In this document: positions 9,010-18,001 of the stretch, piece by piece
Layout of the letters: each line of letters begins with the position of its first letter
Numbering within the stretch: the first letter of the stretch is position 1
NCBI GenBank assembly: GCA_027486725.1
Contig: JAIXOP010000002.1
Span: 1-64,000 of the forward strand
DNA length: 64,000 nt
Reading direction: 5' to 3'
DNA from: Burkholderiales bacterium
Lineage (GTDB): Bacteria > Pseudomonadota > Gammaproteobacteria > Burkholderiales > Burkholderiaceae_A
Notes under the pieces: generated by a model
The model's database searches: none
The model's input: the letters and a program-made list of their open reading frames with translations, nothing else
Told to the model about the DNA's origin: nothing
Program-made: the position numbers and the translations under genes

Positions 9010-9624
9010 ATGACTGTGGCTTTCCCCGCGTTGAATTCCTTCCGAGCATCGACCGCCCAGGCAGCCATGGCTGCCGCCCTCTGCCTCTTGCCGGTGGCTG
9101 CCCAGGCGCAGTGGTTCGATCCCCTGGCCGAGCCCTCCCAGCGCAAAGAGAAGTATCTGGATCTCGCAGTCCAGTCGGTCTCGCTCAACGATCGGGTCTT
9201 CGATGACAACTTCTACATGGCCCGCATCGGCTACGGCGTTCGGCTCTCGAAGTATCTGGGCCTGGAAATGCAGGCCGCGACCGGCGTTCAAGAGGTCGAC
9301 TCTTCGGTCAACGGCCAGAGCGTTGCAGCCAACATCGATGGCCTCTACAGCGTGTTTTTGAAGGCGGGCTTTGAGGTGCTGAAAAACCTCGAGGTCTTCG
9401 GCCGGGTGGGCTACAGCTTCGTCGACCTCGAGACCAAGAACAACGTCACGGGCGCCAAGCGGGCCTTCACCGAGGGAGATTTCTCTTATGGTGCTGGCGT
9501 CGCCTACGCCATTCGGGATGACATCGAGGTCGTGGCCGACTACACCCGGTTCGTCGACGTCGAGCTCCAGGGTGGAAATCTCCAGGCCGAGGGCGTGAGC
9601 GCTGGCCTGCGCCTGAGCTTCTAA
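9010..9624 (+). CDS. Outer-membrane beta-barrel protein
   Basis: The 204-residue product has a signal peptide ending at VAAQAQ (about residue 35). Alternating amphipathic beta-strands typical of small OmpA/OmpW-like barrels follow, such as YMARIGYGVRLSKYLGLEMQ and FSYGAGVAYAIRDDIEVVADY, and it ends in a terminal Phe (SAGLRLSF), the outer-membrane insertion signature. ATG 9010 follows a GGAG site and gives the clean signal peptide; an earlier in-frame ATG at 8893 adds an implausible leader. The ligand is unknown. Confidence 0.82.
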   Translation: MTVAFPALNSFRASTAQAAMAAALCLLPVAAQAQWFDPLAEPSQRKEKYLDLAVQSVSLNDRVFDDNFYMARIGYGVRLSKYLGLEMQAATGVQEVDSSVNGQSVAANIDGLYSVFLKAGFEVLKNLEVFGRVGYSFVDLETKNNVTGAKRAFTEGDFSYGAGVAYAIRDDIEVVADYTRFVDVELQGGNLQAEGVSAGLRLSF

Positions 9625-9639
9625 ACACCCCGGGGCTCC

Positions 9640-10761
9640 TCACCCCGAGGGGCGGTTGCCGTACAGCCAGGGCCTCACCATCAGGTGGGGCCCTGCCATT
9701 TGTAGGGCCCAGTTTCGGGCCCAGCCGGCAAGGCCCCCGAGCCGGAAGATGCGGCCGTTGCTGCGCGCATCGCGCTGAACCCGGGCCACGCGCGCAGCCC
9801 GCCGCGCCAGCACGTGGCGAAGCGCAGCAGATTGCCCGAGCCCTGAGTGGGCAAGATGTGGAGCCAGCACGGCTGCATCCTCGAGAGCCATGGCGGCACC
9901 TTGGGCCAGGTGGGGCAGCATCGGGTGTGCTGCATCGCCGATCCAGACCATGCCTGGCCAGTCGGGATGTTGGTAGTCGGCCTCGGTGGCGATATGCCGC
10001 GGGTCGGTGAGGGGCCATGTGCCCAGGGGGGTGAAGTCCGCGCACCGGCTCGGCAGATGCTCCAGCACCCGCCGTGCGGCGGGCTCATCGGCCGCACAGA
10101 CCACCAGGTGGGTTCGGCCATCGTCGAGGGGGTAGCTGACCGCGTGACCGCCGGCGCCCAGCCAGAGCTGAATTCGCGGCTCGCCCTCGGCCGCGGGTAT
10201 CCACCCGCGCAGCGCGACCCCCGATGGCTCGGCCAGTGGCGCCAATCCCAGTGCCCGTCGCGGGGCAGCCGCAACCCCGGTGGCCATGATCCGCCATGGG
10301 CTGGTCGCCTTGACTGCAAGATCGCCCGTGGGCTCAGCCTCGATCGATGCCTGGTGTCCCCAGTCGATCGTCAGACCCCGGTCTGCGAGGGCCTCCAGCA
10401 GGTGGCTTTGGAGCGCAGCCCGTCGGCAGGTCAGCAGGGGAGCACCAAACCGTGTCTCAAAGTCGAGAAGCGATAGTCGGGCCAGGCGCTGCTCGCGGCC
10501 GCTGCGCTGCTGCAGGACCTCGATGGCCTCGGGGCGGCAGGCGTTGGGGGGGGCACTCAGCCCGAGCGCAGCCAGGGCATGAATGGCGTTGGGACTCAGC
10601 TGAATTCCTGCCCCCTCGAGTGGCGGGCTTGGTCGTTCGTCGACCACGCGAAGGTCGTGCGTGCTGCGGCCATGGAGCAGCAGGCCGTGGGCCATCGCGG
10701 TGCCGGCGATGCCCGCACCCACGATTTGAATCAGAGGCCCAGAAGAGCCCTCAGTGGCCAT
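9640..10761 (-). CDS. FAD-dependent monooxygenase (UbiH/salicylate-hydroxylase type)
   Basis: This 373-residue flavoprotein starts with the Rossmann FAD motif IQIVGAGIAGTAMAHGLL and has GDAAHPMLPHLAQGAAMALEDA, the second FAD-binding motif of aromatic hydroxylases. The middle DG motif that normally contacts FAD and NADPH is poor: the expected GADGxxSxVR region reads MATGVAAAPRRALGL. Activity or cofactor use may therefore differ. ATG 10761 lies inside the 3' end of the upstream M50 protease gene (31-base overlap), so the pair is cotranscribed. The substrate is unknown. Confidence 0.8.
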   Translation of the reverse strand: MATEGSSGPLIQIVGAGIAGTAMAHGLLLHGRSTHDLRVVDERPSPPLEGAGIQLSPNAIHALAALGLSAPPNACRPEAIEVLQQRSGREQRLARLSLLDFETRFGAPLLTCRRAALQSHLLEALADRGLTIDWGHQASIEAEPTGDLAVKATSPWRIMATGVAAAPRRALGLAPLAEPSGVALRGWIPAAEGEPRIQLWLGAGGHAVSYPLDDGRTHLVVCAADEPAARRVLEHLPSRCADFTPLGTWPLTDPRHIATEADYQHPDWPGMVWIGDAAHPMLPHLAQGAAMALEDAAVLAPHLAHSGLGQSAALRHVLARRAARVARVQRDARSNGRIFRLGGLAGWARNWALQMAGPHLMVRPWLYGNRPSG

Positions 10762-11411
10762 GTGATGAGTTGAACCAGCTGGAATCCAGCCTCCATCAGG
10801 GGGCGGATCCAGAGGCTGGTCAGCACGCCGGCGAGCATGAGTCCGAGCACAATCCAGATGCCCCAAGGCTCCACGCGCGACAGCAGCAGGGCAGGGCGCA
10901 TGGGCAAGAGACCCACCAGCACTCGGCCTCCATCGAGGGGAGGCAGAGGCAGAAGGTTGAAGACGGCGACCAAGAGATTGACGAAGATGCCGGCCTTGCT
11001 GACCTCGACCAGAAAATCGCTGCTGCCGTAGCCAAGGGAGACCAGCACCGCGAGTGTGCTCGCCCAGAGCACTGCCTGGGCCATATTGCTGCCCGGGCCT
11101 GCCAGGGCAACCCAGACCATGTCTTTCTTGGGATTGCGCAGCATGCCAAACGACACTGGCACGGGCTTGGCATACCCAAAGAGGAAGCTTCCAGCACTCA
11201 GAACAAAAATGGCCGCCGGCATCAGCAGGGTGCCGATGGGGTCGATGTGGGCCAGGGGATTGAGGGTGATTCGTCCCTCCCGCTCTGCCGTGTGGTCGCC
11301 GAAGTGCCGGGCAGCGTAGCCATGGGCAGCTTCGTGCAGCGTGATGGCGAACAGCACGGGAAGGGTGTAGATCGAGATGGTGCGCAGCAGTTCGGCGATC
11401 TCAAAGCTCAT
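10731..11411 (-). CDS. Site-2 protease family (M50) membrane metalloprotease
   Basis: This 226-residue multi-pass membrane protein has the zinc motif HEAAH near residue 25 and the second motif NLLPLPPLDGG (about residues 145-155). These are the signature pair of intramembrane site-2 proteases in the rhomboid-like short group. FGDHTAEREGRITLNPLAHIDPIGT is also typical. Roughly five to six hydrophobic helices are visible. The start at ATG 11411 removes a non-homologous extension that would run into tRNA-Arg. Substrate unknown. Confidence 0.88.
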   Translation of the reverse strand: MSFEIAELLRTISIYTLPVLFAITLHEAAHGYAARHFGDHTAEREGRITLNPLAHIDPIGTLLMPAAIFVLSAGSFLFGYAKPVPVSFGMLRNPKKDMVWVALAGPGSNMAQAVLWASTLAVLVSLGYGSSDFLVEVSKAGIFVNLLVAVFNLLPLPPLDGGRVLVGLLPMRPALLLSRVEPWGIWIVLGLMLAGVLTSLWIRPLMEAGFQLVQLITWPLRALLGL

Positions 11412-11455
11412 GACTTGCCCTCGAGGTTGGCTTCGCGAACTTGGCCTGGATTTGC

Positions 11456-11532
11456 TGGCGCGGCTGGCAGGATTCGAACCCACGACCCCCTGGTTCGTAG
11501 CCAGGTACTCTATCCAACTGAGCTACAGCCGC
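11456..11532 (-). tRNA. tRNA-Arg (anticodon ACG)
   Basis: Read on the minus strand, a 77-base cloverleaf is visible. The 7-bp acceptor stem is GCGGCTG/CAGCCGC, the D-arm holds GCTCAGTTGGATAGAGT and the anticodon stem CCTGG/CCAGG closes the loop CTACGAA with anticodon ACG. A T-arm with GGTTCGAATCC and a genome-encoded CCA end (11456-11458) follow. It lies between the response regulator and M50 genes, all on the same strand. Confidence 0.97.
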
Positions 11533-11551
11533 CCGAAAAAAGCAAACCGAG

Positions 11552-11557
11552 AGTATA
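11552..11557 (-). promoter_or_regulatory. Likely -10 element of tRNA-Arg promoter
   Basis: TATACT on the minus strand ends 19 bases before the tRNA 5' end, as expected for a stable-RNA promoter with a short leader. A good -35 hexamer is not evident. Confidence 0.5.
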
Positions 11558-11592
11558 TACAAAATCTCCCGGTGATGGCCGTTTTGTTGCCG

Positions 11593-12213
11593 CTACTGCT
11601 CGCCGCGGGCTGCGATTGCGATCTTCATGAGGTCGGCCATGGTCCGGGCCTCAATCTTGTCCATGATGTTGGCGCGATGTGCTTCCACGGTCTTGATGCT
11701 GATCGTGAGGTCATCGGCAATCTGTTTGTTGAGGCGGCCAGCCACGATGCGCTCCAGAACCTGGGCCTCGCGGGAGGTGAGCCGATCAATGAGGGTCTGA
11801 GCGCGCCGGCGGACCTCGAGTTTCTCCTCGTCGCTGCGCAGCCGCTCGAAGGCCTTGCTCACCAGGGCACAGAGCTGCTCGTCGTTGAAGGGCTTCTCGA
11901 GGAAGTCGACAGCGCCCCGCTTCATGGAGTCGACGGCCATGGGGACCGTGCCGTGGCCAGTGACGAAAATGGTTGGGATGTCGACGCCCCTGGCGATCAT
12001 CTGCTCATGGAGCTCGGTTCCTGTGATTCCGGGCATGCGGACATCGAGGATCAGGCAGCCCAGCACCGAGTTGCGGCTCTCATCGATGTAGCGGGAAAAC
12101 CGCTCGCCCGATTCAAAGACCATGACGCGGAATCCCTGGCCCTCCAAAAGCCACCGCAACGAGTCGCGCACGGCCTCATCGTCGTCCACCACATACACCA
12201 CTTCCTGCTGCAT
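11593..12213 (-). CDS. FixJ/LuxR-type response regulator
   Basis: The 206-residue protein has an N-terminal receiver with acidic residues VVDDDEAV, the phospho-acceptor Asp57 in LILDVRMPG, and Lys in FLEKPF. A LuxR/FixJ DNA-binding domain follows: LTSREAQVLERIVAGRLNKQIADDLTISIKTVEAHRANIM. It should bind DNA when phosphorylated by the histidine kinase encoded just upstream. The junction is TGATG: the kinase stop and this ATG share one base. A GTG one codon earlier is possible. Target genes are unknown; the divergent pyruvate dehydrogenase operon is the obvious candidate. Confidence 0.92.
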   Translation of the reverse strand: MQQEVVYVVDDDEAVRDSLRWLLEGQGFRVMVFESGERFSRYIDESRNSVLGCLILDVRMPGITGTELHEQMIARGVDIPTIFVTGHGTVPMAVDSMKRGAVDFLEKPFNDEQLCALVSKAFERLRSDEEKLEVRRRAQTLIDRLTSREAQVLERIVAGRLNKQIADDLTISIKTVEAHRANIMDKIEARTMADLMKIAIAARGEQ

Positions 12214-13739
12214 CACGTCTCCTTAAGCGTTCGGGGCCCTGAGCCCACGGGGATGGTAAATCGAAAAGTGGAGCCACCCTCGGCATTGTCGTCGAACCAG
12301 AGTCGGCCCTGGTGCGACTCGATGATGGATCGGCAGATGTTGAGGCCCATGCCCATGCCTTCCTGCTTGGTGGTGTAGAACGAATCGAAGAGCCGGTCGC
12401 GAATCTCGGGCGCCACGCCGCTGCCACGATCCACGACCGCCACCTCGATGGTCTGGGCCTGCGGCTGCGAGACGTGAACCCAGAGTTCGTTGGCTTCAGC
12501 CTGCGGCATGGCCTTCATTGCATCCAGGCCGTTCTTGATCAAATTGAGCAGCACCTGCTCGATCAGGATGGGGTCGACGTGAATGGCCGGCAGTGCCTCG
12601 GCCAGGTCCACCTGCACTCGAATCCCCAAGGCCCTGGCATCGATCTCGGCCAGGCCGACCGCCTCGGCAACGATGTCGGCCACCTCCACCGACTTGCGCA
12701 CTGGGTCGCTGCGCTTCACAAATCCTCGAATCCGCTGGATCACCTTGCCCGCCCGCTCCGCCTGGGCCGCGGTCTTGGTGAGCATTTCAATCAGGTCGTC
12801 GGTGGTGAGGCTCACCCCGCCGGCCTGCGATGAACGCAGCCGGGCCACGGCACCCATGGTGTAGTTCGAGATCGCAGCCAGGGGTTGATTGAGCTCGTGG
12901 GCCAGGGACGAGGCCATTTCTCCCATATTGATGAGGCGGGAGGTCTGCTGAAGCCGCTGGTACTGCAGGCGCTGGTTTTCTTCGGCGAGCTTGCGCAGCG
13001 TAATGTCGGTGGCCACCAGGAGTTGAACGATTCGGCCGTCCACCCATTGGATGCTGCGCAGTCGCACATCAAACCAGCGCTGCACATTGGGATTGAAGAC
13101 CTCGCGGCTCTCGGCCCAGGGAGATCGGCTGGTGCGCGCCAGCACTCGATGTCCGGGTGCCAGCAGTTGGCCGAACCACTTCTGGTAGGCCTCATTGGCA
13201 AACAGCAGCTCGTCGGAGGGCTCGGGGGGAGCGACGGACACCGCGGCATCGAGGGACTGCAGCACGGTGATGAAGCGCTCCTGGGCCTTGGCAAGTTCTT
13301 CCCGGATCCGTGTGGGCTCGGTGATGTCGGTGACCGATGTCATCCACCCCGTCTGGGTGCCATCGGAGTCGGTGAGGGGGGAGGTGAACATTCGGCAGAT
13401 GAGGCGGCGCCCATCCCGATGCATCACCCGCACCTCGCTGTTGAGGCTGGCAATGTCCCCGCGCAGCAGCATGCGAATGTTGCGCTTGTGCTGCTCCATT
13501 TCCTCGGTGGGCCAATAAGAGTAGGGCGGGGTCTGGCCCAGCAACTCCTCTTGCGACATTCCCACCAGTCGACAGAAGGCCGAATTCACATACTCGATTC
13601 GGCCCTCCATATCGATCACCCGCATGCCCGTCGGCATGGAATTCTCCATGGCGCGACGAAAGGCGATCTCGCGCTTGAGTTCTTCTTCGGTTCGGGCCTT
13701 GCGGGACTGAAGGCTGGGGATCCAGGACATGCGCGACAT
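12213..13739 (-). CDS. PAS-domain sensor histidine kinase (FixL-like, cytoplasmic)
   Basis: This 508-residue kinase has no membrane segment. A first PAS domain spans about residues 28-140 (GRIEYVNSAFCRLVGMSQEELLG, then RMFTSPLTDSDGTQTGW), and a second weaker PAS spans about 155-250. The dimerisation/phosphotransfer motif SLAHELNQPLAAI carries His281, followed by HATPase boxes (NLIKNGLDAM, VDRGSGVAPEIRDRLFDSF, TTKQEGMGMGLNI). It pairs with the FixJ-like regulator downstream. The gene is divergent from aceE with 177 bases between start codons. The sensed signal is unknown; PAS suggests redox, oxygen or a small ligand. Confidence 0.9.
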   Translation of the reverse strand: MSRMSWIPSLQSRKARTEEELKREIAFRRAMENSMPTGMRVIDMEGRIEYVNSAFCRLVGMSQEELLGQTPPYSYWPTEEMEQHKRNIRMLLRGDIASLNSEVRVMHRDGRRLICRMFTSPLTDSDGTQTGWMTSVTDITEPTRIREELAKAQERFITVLQSLDAAVSVAPPEPSDELLFANEAYQKWFGQLLAPGHRVLARTSRSPWAESREVFNPNVQRWFDVRLRSIQWVDGRIVQLLVATDITLRKLAEENQRLQYQRLQQTSRLINMGEMASSLAHELNQPLAAISNYTMGAVARLRSSQAGGVSLTTDDLIEMLTKTAAQAERAGKVIQRIRGFVKRSDPVRKSVEVADIVAEAVGLAEIDARALGIRVQVDLAEALPAIHVDPILIEQVLLNLIKNGLDAMKAMPQAEANELWVHVSQPQAQTIEVAVVDRGSGVAPEIRDRLFDSFYTTKQEGMGMGLNICRSIIESHQGRLWFDDNAEGGSTFRFTIPVGSGPRTLKET

Positions 13740-13916
13740 GGCGCCAGTTTAAGGAAAACCCGAGGAATTCCCGTCATTTCTTAATGTGAAATCTTATTCT
13801 GCACTACGGAAAAAAGGTGGACGGCGGGTCCGGTGGCGTGCAGACTTTTCAAAAACCCGCTGCCGACCCGAAGCAGCCCACCATCGGCGCCACCCGCGCC
13901 TTCCGAGGAGACCCGC

Positions 13917-16673
13917 ATGTCCAGCCTGCCCGACCACGTCAGCCAACTCATCAACACCGCGGCGGACACCGACGCCCAGGAGACCCGCGAATGGCTGGAC
14001 TCCCTGCGGGCTGTGATCGAGCGTGAGGGCCCTGCGCGGGCCCAGTTTCTGCTCGAAGCGCTCATCGACCAGGCGCGGCGCAGCGGTGGTCAGATTCCGT
14101 TTTCGGCCAACACCGCCTACGTCAACACCATTCCGGTGGCCGACGAGGTTCACTGTCCGGGCAATCTCGAGATCGAAGAGCGCCTGCGCAGCTGGATGCG
14201 CTGGAACGCCATGGCCATGGTTGTGCGGGCAAACCGTGCCGACGGCGACCTCGGCGGCCACATCTCATCGTTCGCCTCGCTGGCCAACATGCTTGGAATT
14301 GGCTTCAACCATTTCTGGAAGGGACCCGATCACCCCAAGGGCCAGGACCTGCTGTTCATTCAAGGCCATTCATCGCCGGGAATCTACGCCCGCGCATTTC
14401 TCGAGGGCCGACTGAGCGAGGACCAGCTCAATCGGTTCCGCCGTGAGGTGGATGGGGGAGGCCTCTCGTCTTATCCGCACCCCAAGCTGATGCCCGACTT
14501 CTGGCAGTTCCCCACGGTCTCGATGGGGCTCGGTCCCATCATGGCGATTTACCAGGCGCGGTTCTTGAAGTACATGCATGCCCGAGGACTTGCCGACACC
14601 GAGGCCCGCAAGGTCTGGGCCTTCTGTGGCGATGGCGAGATGGACGAGCCCGAGAGCATGGGTGCCATTGGCATGGCCGCCCGCGAGAAGCTCGACAACC
14701 TGGTCTTTGTTGTGAACTGCAATCTGCAGCGGCTCGATGGTCCGGTTCGAGGCAATGGAAAGATCATTCAAGAGCTCGAGGCGGACTTCCGCGGCGCGGG
14801 CTGGAATGTCATCAAGGTGATTTGGGGCTCCTATTGGGACGAACTCCTCGCCAAGGACAAAGACGGCATCTTGCAGAAGGTGATGATGGACACCGTCGAT
14901 GGCGAGTATCAGAACTACAAGGCCAACGACGGTGCCTACGTGCGCAAGCATTTCTTTGGCAAGCACCCCAAGCTGCTCGAGATGGTCGCCAACATGTCCG
15001 ACGACGACATCTGGCGGTTGAACCGTGGTGGCCACGACCCCCACAAAATCTACAGCGCATTCCTGGCCGCGACCCGCCACACTGGTCAGCCGACGGTGAT
15101 TCTGGTGAAGACCATCAAAGGCTTTGGCATGGGCCGAGTGGCCGAGGCCCGAAACACTGCCCACCAGACCAAGAAGCTCGATGACCAGACGATCCACGAG
15201 TTTCGAGACCGCTTTGGCATCCCAGTCTCCGACGCCGAGCTGCCCACGGTCCCGTTTTACAAGCCCCCCAACGATGCGCCCGAAATTCAATACCTCCATG
15301 AGCGGCGCAAGGCGCTCGGGGGCTACCTGCCCAGCCGTCGCACCCAAGCCGATGAGCAGCTGCGTGCTCCCGATCTGGAAGCCTTTCGCGCGGCACTCGA
15401 CCCCACGCCCGAAGGCAAGGAGATGTCGACCACCCAGGCCTATGTGCGATGCCTCACCGCACTGCTGCGCGACAAGGAGCTGGCGCCCCGGGTGGTGCCC
15501 ATCCTTGTGGATGAGGCCCGCACCTTCGGCATGGAGGGGCTCTTTCGCCAGATTGGCATCTACTCCGTTGAGGGGCAGCGCTACGAGCCTGTCGATCGCG
15601 ACCAGGTGATGTACTACCGCGAGGATGTGAAGGGCCAGATCCTGCAGGAGGGGATCAACGAGGCGGGCGGCATGAGCAGCTGGATTGCAGCGGCCACCAG
15701 CTACAGCACCAACAACCGCATCATGATTCCGTTCTACACCTACTACTCCATGTTTGGTCTGCAGCGCGTGGGCGACCTGGCCTGGGCCGCGGGCGATATG
15801 CGGGCGCGCGGATTCCTCATGGCCGGAACCGCAGGGCGCACCACCCTCAATGGCGAGGGCCTGCAGCACGAGGACGGCCACAGCCAGATTCTGGCCAGCA
15901 CGATTCCGAATTGCGTGAGCTACGACCCGACCTATGCCCACGAGGTCGCCGTGATTCTCCAAAGCGGCCTGCAGCGCATGGTGCAGCAGCAGGAAGATGT
16001 CTTCTTCTACATCACGCTCATGAATGAAAACTACCCCCATCCAGGTCTCAGGCCTGGAAGCGAGGCGGAGATTCTCCGCGGGATGTATCTGCTGGAGTCG
16101 GTGGAGGCCGCTTCTGGGAAAGACGCTGCGGCGGCGCTGAAGGGCCCACGTCAAGGGCCCGATGCGCAACCCCTGCGGGTTCAGCTGCTGGGCAGCGGCA
16201 CCATCCTTCGAGAGGTCCAGGCCGCAGCCCAGATTCTGGCGACGCAGTTCGGCATCGCCAGCGATGTTTGGAGCTGCCCGAGCTTCAACGAGCTGCGGCG
16301 CGATGGCCTGGAGGTCGAGCGTTGGAATCGACTGCACCCCGAGGCCGCGCCCCGCATCAGCTTTGTTCAGCAGCAGCTCAATCCCCACCCAGGGCCGGTG
16401 ATCGCCGCCACGGACTACATGAAGGCCTTTGCCGATCAGATTCGCGCCTTCATTCCAGAGGGCCGCAGCTACACCGTGTTGGGCACCGACGGCTACGGCC
16501 GCAGCGACAGCCGATCCAAGCTGCGCGAGCACTTTGAGGTGGATCGACGCTATGTGGCCGCAGCCGCCCTGTATGCCCTGCAGAGGCAGGGGGCAGTGGC
16601 CCCCAGCGAGGTGGCGGCCGCTGTTCGTGGCTTTGCCCTCGACACCGATCGAATCAATCCGGCCCTGGCCTAA
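13917..16673 (+). CDS. aceE: Pyruvate dehydrogenase E1 component (homodimeric type)
   Basis: This 918-residue thiamine-diphosphate enzyme decarboxylates pyruvate and passes the acetyl group to the lipoyl arm of AceF. The ThDP motif is GDGEMDEPESMGAIGMAAREK near residue 240. Other family marks are LLFIQGHSSPGIYARAFLEGR, KTIKGFGMG and LNGEGLQHEDGHS. The length fits the E. coli-type E1 of about 890-920 residues. ATG 13917 follows a GAGGAG ribosome site; the open frame extends 28 codons further without homology. It is first in the aceE-aceF-lpdA operon, with 15 bases to aceF. Confidence 0.96.
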   Translation: MSSLPDHVSQLINTAADTDAQETREWLDSLRAVIEREGPARAQFLLEALIDQARRSGGQIPFSANTAYVNTIPVADEVHCPGNLEIEERLRSWMRWNAMAMVVRANRADGDLGGHISSFASLANMLGIGFNHFWKGPDHPKGQDLLFIQGHSSPGIYARAFLEGRLSEDQLNRFRREVDGGGLSSYPHPKLMPDFWQFPTVSMGLGPIMAIYQARFLKYMHARGLADTEARKVWAFCGDGEMDEPESMGAIGMAAREKLDNLVFVVNCNLQRLDGPVRGNGKIIQELEADFRGAGWNVIKVIWGSYWDELLAKDKDGILQKVMMDTVDGEYQNYKANDGAYVRKHFFGKHPKLLEMVANMSDDDIWRLNRGGHDPHKIYSAFLAATRHTGQPTVILVKTIKGFGMGRVAEARNTAHQTKKLDDQTIHEFRDRFGIPVSDAELPTVPFYKPPNDAPEIQYLHERRKALGGYLPSRRTQADEQLRAPDLEAFRAALDPTPEGKEMSTTQAYVRCLTALLRDKELAPRVVPILVDEARTFGMEGLFRQIGIYSVEGQRYEPVDRDQVMYYREDVKGQILQEGINEAGGMSSWIAAATSYSTNNRIMIPFYTYYSMFGLQRVGDLAWAAGDMRARGFLMAGTAGRTTLNGEGLQHEDGHSQILASTIPNCVSYDPTYAHEVAVILQSGLQRMVQQQEDVFFYITLMNENYPHPGLRPGSEAEILRGMYLLESVEAASGKDAAAALKGPRQGPDAQPLRVQLLGSGTILREVQAAAQILATQFGIASDVWSCPSFNELRRDGLEVERWNRLHPEAAPRISFVQQQLNPHPGPVIAATDYMKAFADQIRAFIPEGRSYTVLGTDGYGRSDSRSKLREHFEVDRRYVAAAALYALQRQGAVAPSEVAAAVRGFALDTDRINPALA

Positions 16674-16688
16674 ATCACAGGAATCCCT

Positions 16689-17990
16689 ATGAGCACCTCA
16701 CTCATCGTTCCAGACATCGGCGACTTCAAAGACGTCGAGATCATTGAGATCCTGGTCAAACCCGGAGACACCATCGCACTCGATCAGAGCGTCCTCACCG
16801 TGGAGAGCGACAAGGCCTCGATGGAGATCCCTGCCACCGCGGCGGGCACCCTGGTCTCGCTCTCCGTCAAGCTCGGCGACCGCGTCTCTCAGGGAACGGT
16901 CCTGGGCGCCGTGGAAGGCAGCTCTGCTCCGGGCGTCATTGTGGCGAACGCAGTTGTCGCGGATGCGGTCGCGGTCCTCGCAGCCGCAGCACCAGCAACC
17001 GCAGCCGCAGCACCAGCCGCCGCAGCACCAGCATCTGCGCTCGCTCCGGCCTCCTCGGAGTCGCTCCCCCACGCCAGCCCTTCCGTGCGCCGATTCGCGC
17101 GCGAGCTGGGCGTGGACCTGCTGCGGGTTCAGGGAACGGGCATCAAGGGCCGCATCACCCAAGAAGATGTCCAGGCCTTTGTGAAGGGGGTGATGGCGCA
17201 GCCTCTCGGCGCACCGGCCACCCCCGGTGCCCTAGGGGCTCAGGGCTCGGGCTCCTCGCTGGATCTTCTGCCTTGGCCCTCGGTGGACTTCGAGAAGTTT
17301 GGCCCCGTGCAGCGCGAGCCGCTCTCGCGAATTAAGAAGATCTCGGGCGCCAACCTCCATCGCAATTGGGTGATGATTCCCCATGTCACTGGCAACGACG
17401 ATGCGGACATCACCGAGCTGGAGGCCTTCCGGGTTCAGATGAATCGCGAGCACGAGAAAGATGGGGTGAAACTCACCATGCTCGCCTTTTTGATCAAGGC
17501 CTCGGTGGTGGCTCTAAAGAAGTACCCCGTGTTCAATGCCTCGCTCGATGGCGATAGCCTTGTGCTGAAGAACTATTTCCACATTGGGTTTGCAGCCGAC
17601 ACGCCCAATGGGCTGGTGGTTCCGGTGTTGCGGGATGCCGACCGCAAGGGAGTGCTGGAGATTGCTGCCGAAACCTCCGCTCTGGCCAAGAAGGCCCGCG
17701 ATGGCAAGCTCTCGCCGTCGGAAATGCAGGGCGGCTGTTTCTCGATCTCATCGTTGGGTGGCATCGGCGGCACGCACTTCACCCCCATCATCAATGCCCC
17801 TGAGGTGGCCATTTTGGGCGTCTCCAAGTCGGCCATGCGGCCCGTCTGGAATGGCTCGGCCTTCGAGCCGCGGCTCATCCTTCCGCTGTCCTTGTCCTAC
17901 GACCATCGCGTCATCGATGGTGCGGCCGCCGCGCGATTCAATGCTCTGCTGGTCCAGCTGCTCGCTGATTTCCGGCGCATTTCACTGTAA
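16689..17990 (+). CDS. aceF: Dihydrolipoyllysine-residue acetyltransferase (pyruvate dehydrogenase E2)
   Basis: The 433-residue E2 core protein has one lipoyl domain (residues 1-78; lipoylated Lys in ESDKASMEIPA). An Ala/Pro-rich flexible linker of about 45 residues follows, then a peripheral subunit-binding domain (HASPSVRRFARELGVDL... GRITQEDV) and the catalytic domain ending SLSYDHRVIDGAAAARF with the active-site His. A single lipoyl domain contrasts with three in E. coli AceF. It lies between aceE and lpdA in the operon. Confidence 0.96.
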   Translation: MSTSLIVPDIGDFKDVEIIEILVKPGDTIALDQSVLTVESDKASMEIPATAAGTLVSLSVKLGDRVSQGTVLGAVEGSSAPGVIVANAVVADAVAVLAAAAPATAAAAPAAAAPASALAPASSESLPHASPSVRRFARELGVDLLRVQGTGIKGRITQEDVQAFVKGVMAQPLGAPATPGALGAQGSGSSLDLLPWPSVDFEKFGPVQREPLSRIKKISGANLHRNWVMIPHVTGNDDADITELEAFRVQMNREHEKDGVKLTMLAFLIKASVVALKKYPVFNASLDGDSLVLKNYFHIGFAADTPNGLVVPVLRDADRKGVLEIAAETSALAKKARDGKLSPSEMQGGCFSISSLGGIGGTHFTPIINAPEVAILGVSKSAMRPVWNGSAFEPRLILPLSLSYDHRVIDGAAAARFNALLVQLLADFRRISL

Positions 17991-18001
17991 GGAGACGGGC
18001 C

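Noticed and set aside
9631-9647. Possible terminator between the barrel protein and monooxygenase genes
   Set aside because: A 5-bp CGGGG/CCCCG stem without a T-run, overlapping the monooxygenase stop; too weak to call.
14370-16532. 720-codon open frame on the minus strand
   Set aside because: Antisense to aceE, whose conserved motifs prove the plus frame. The minus frame has no recognisable domain; it is a by-product of GC-rich codons.
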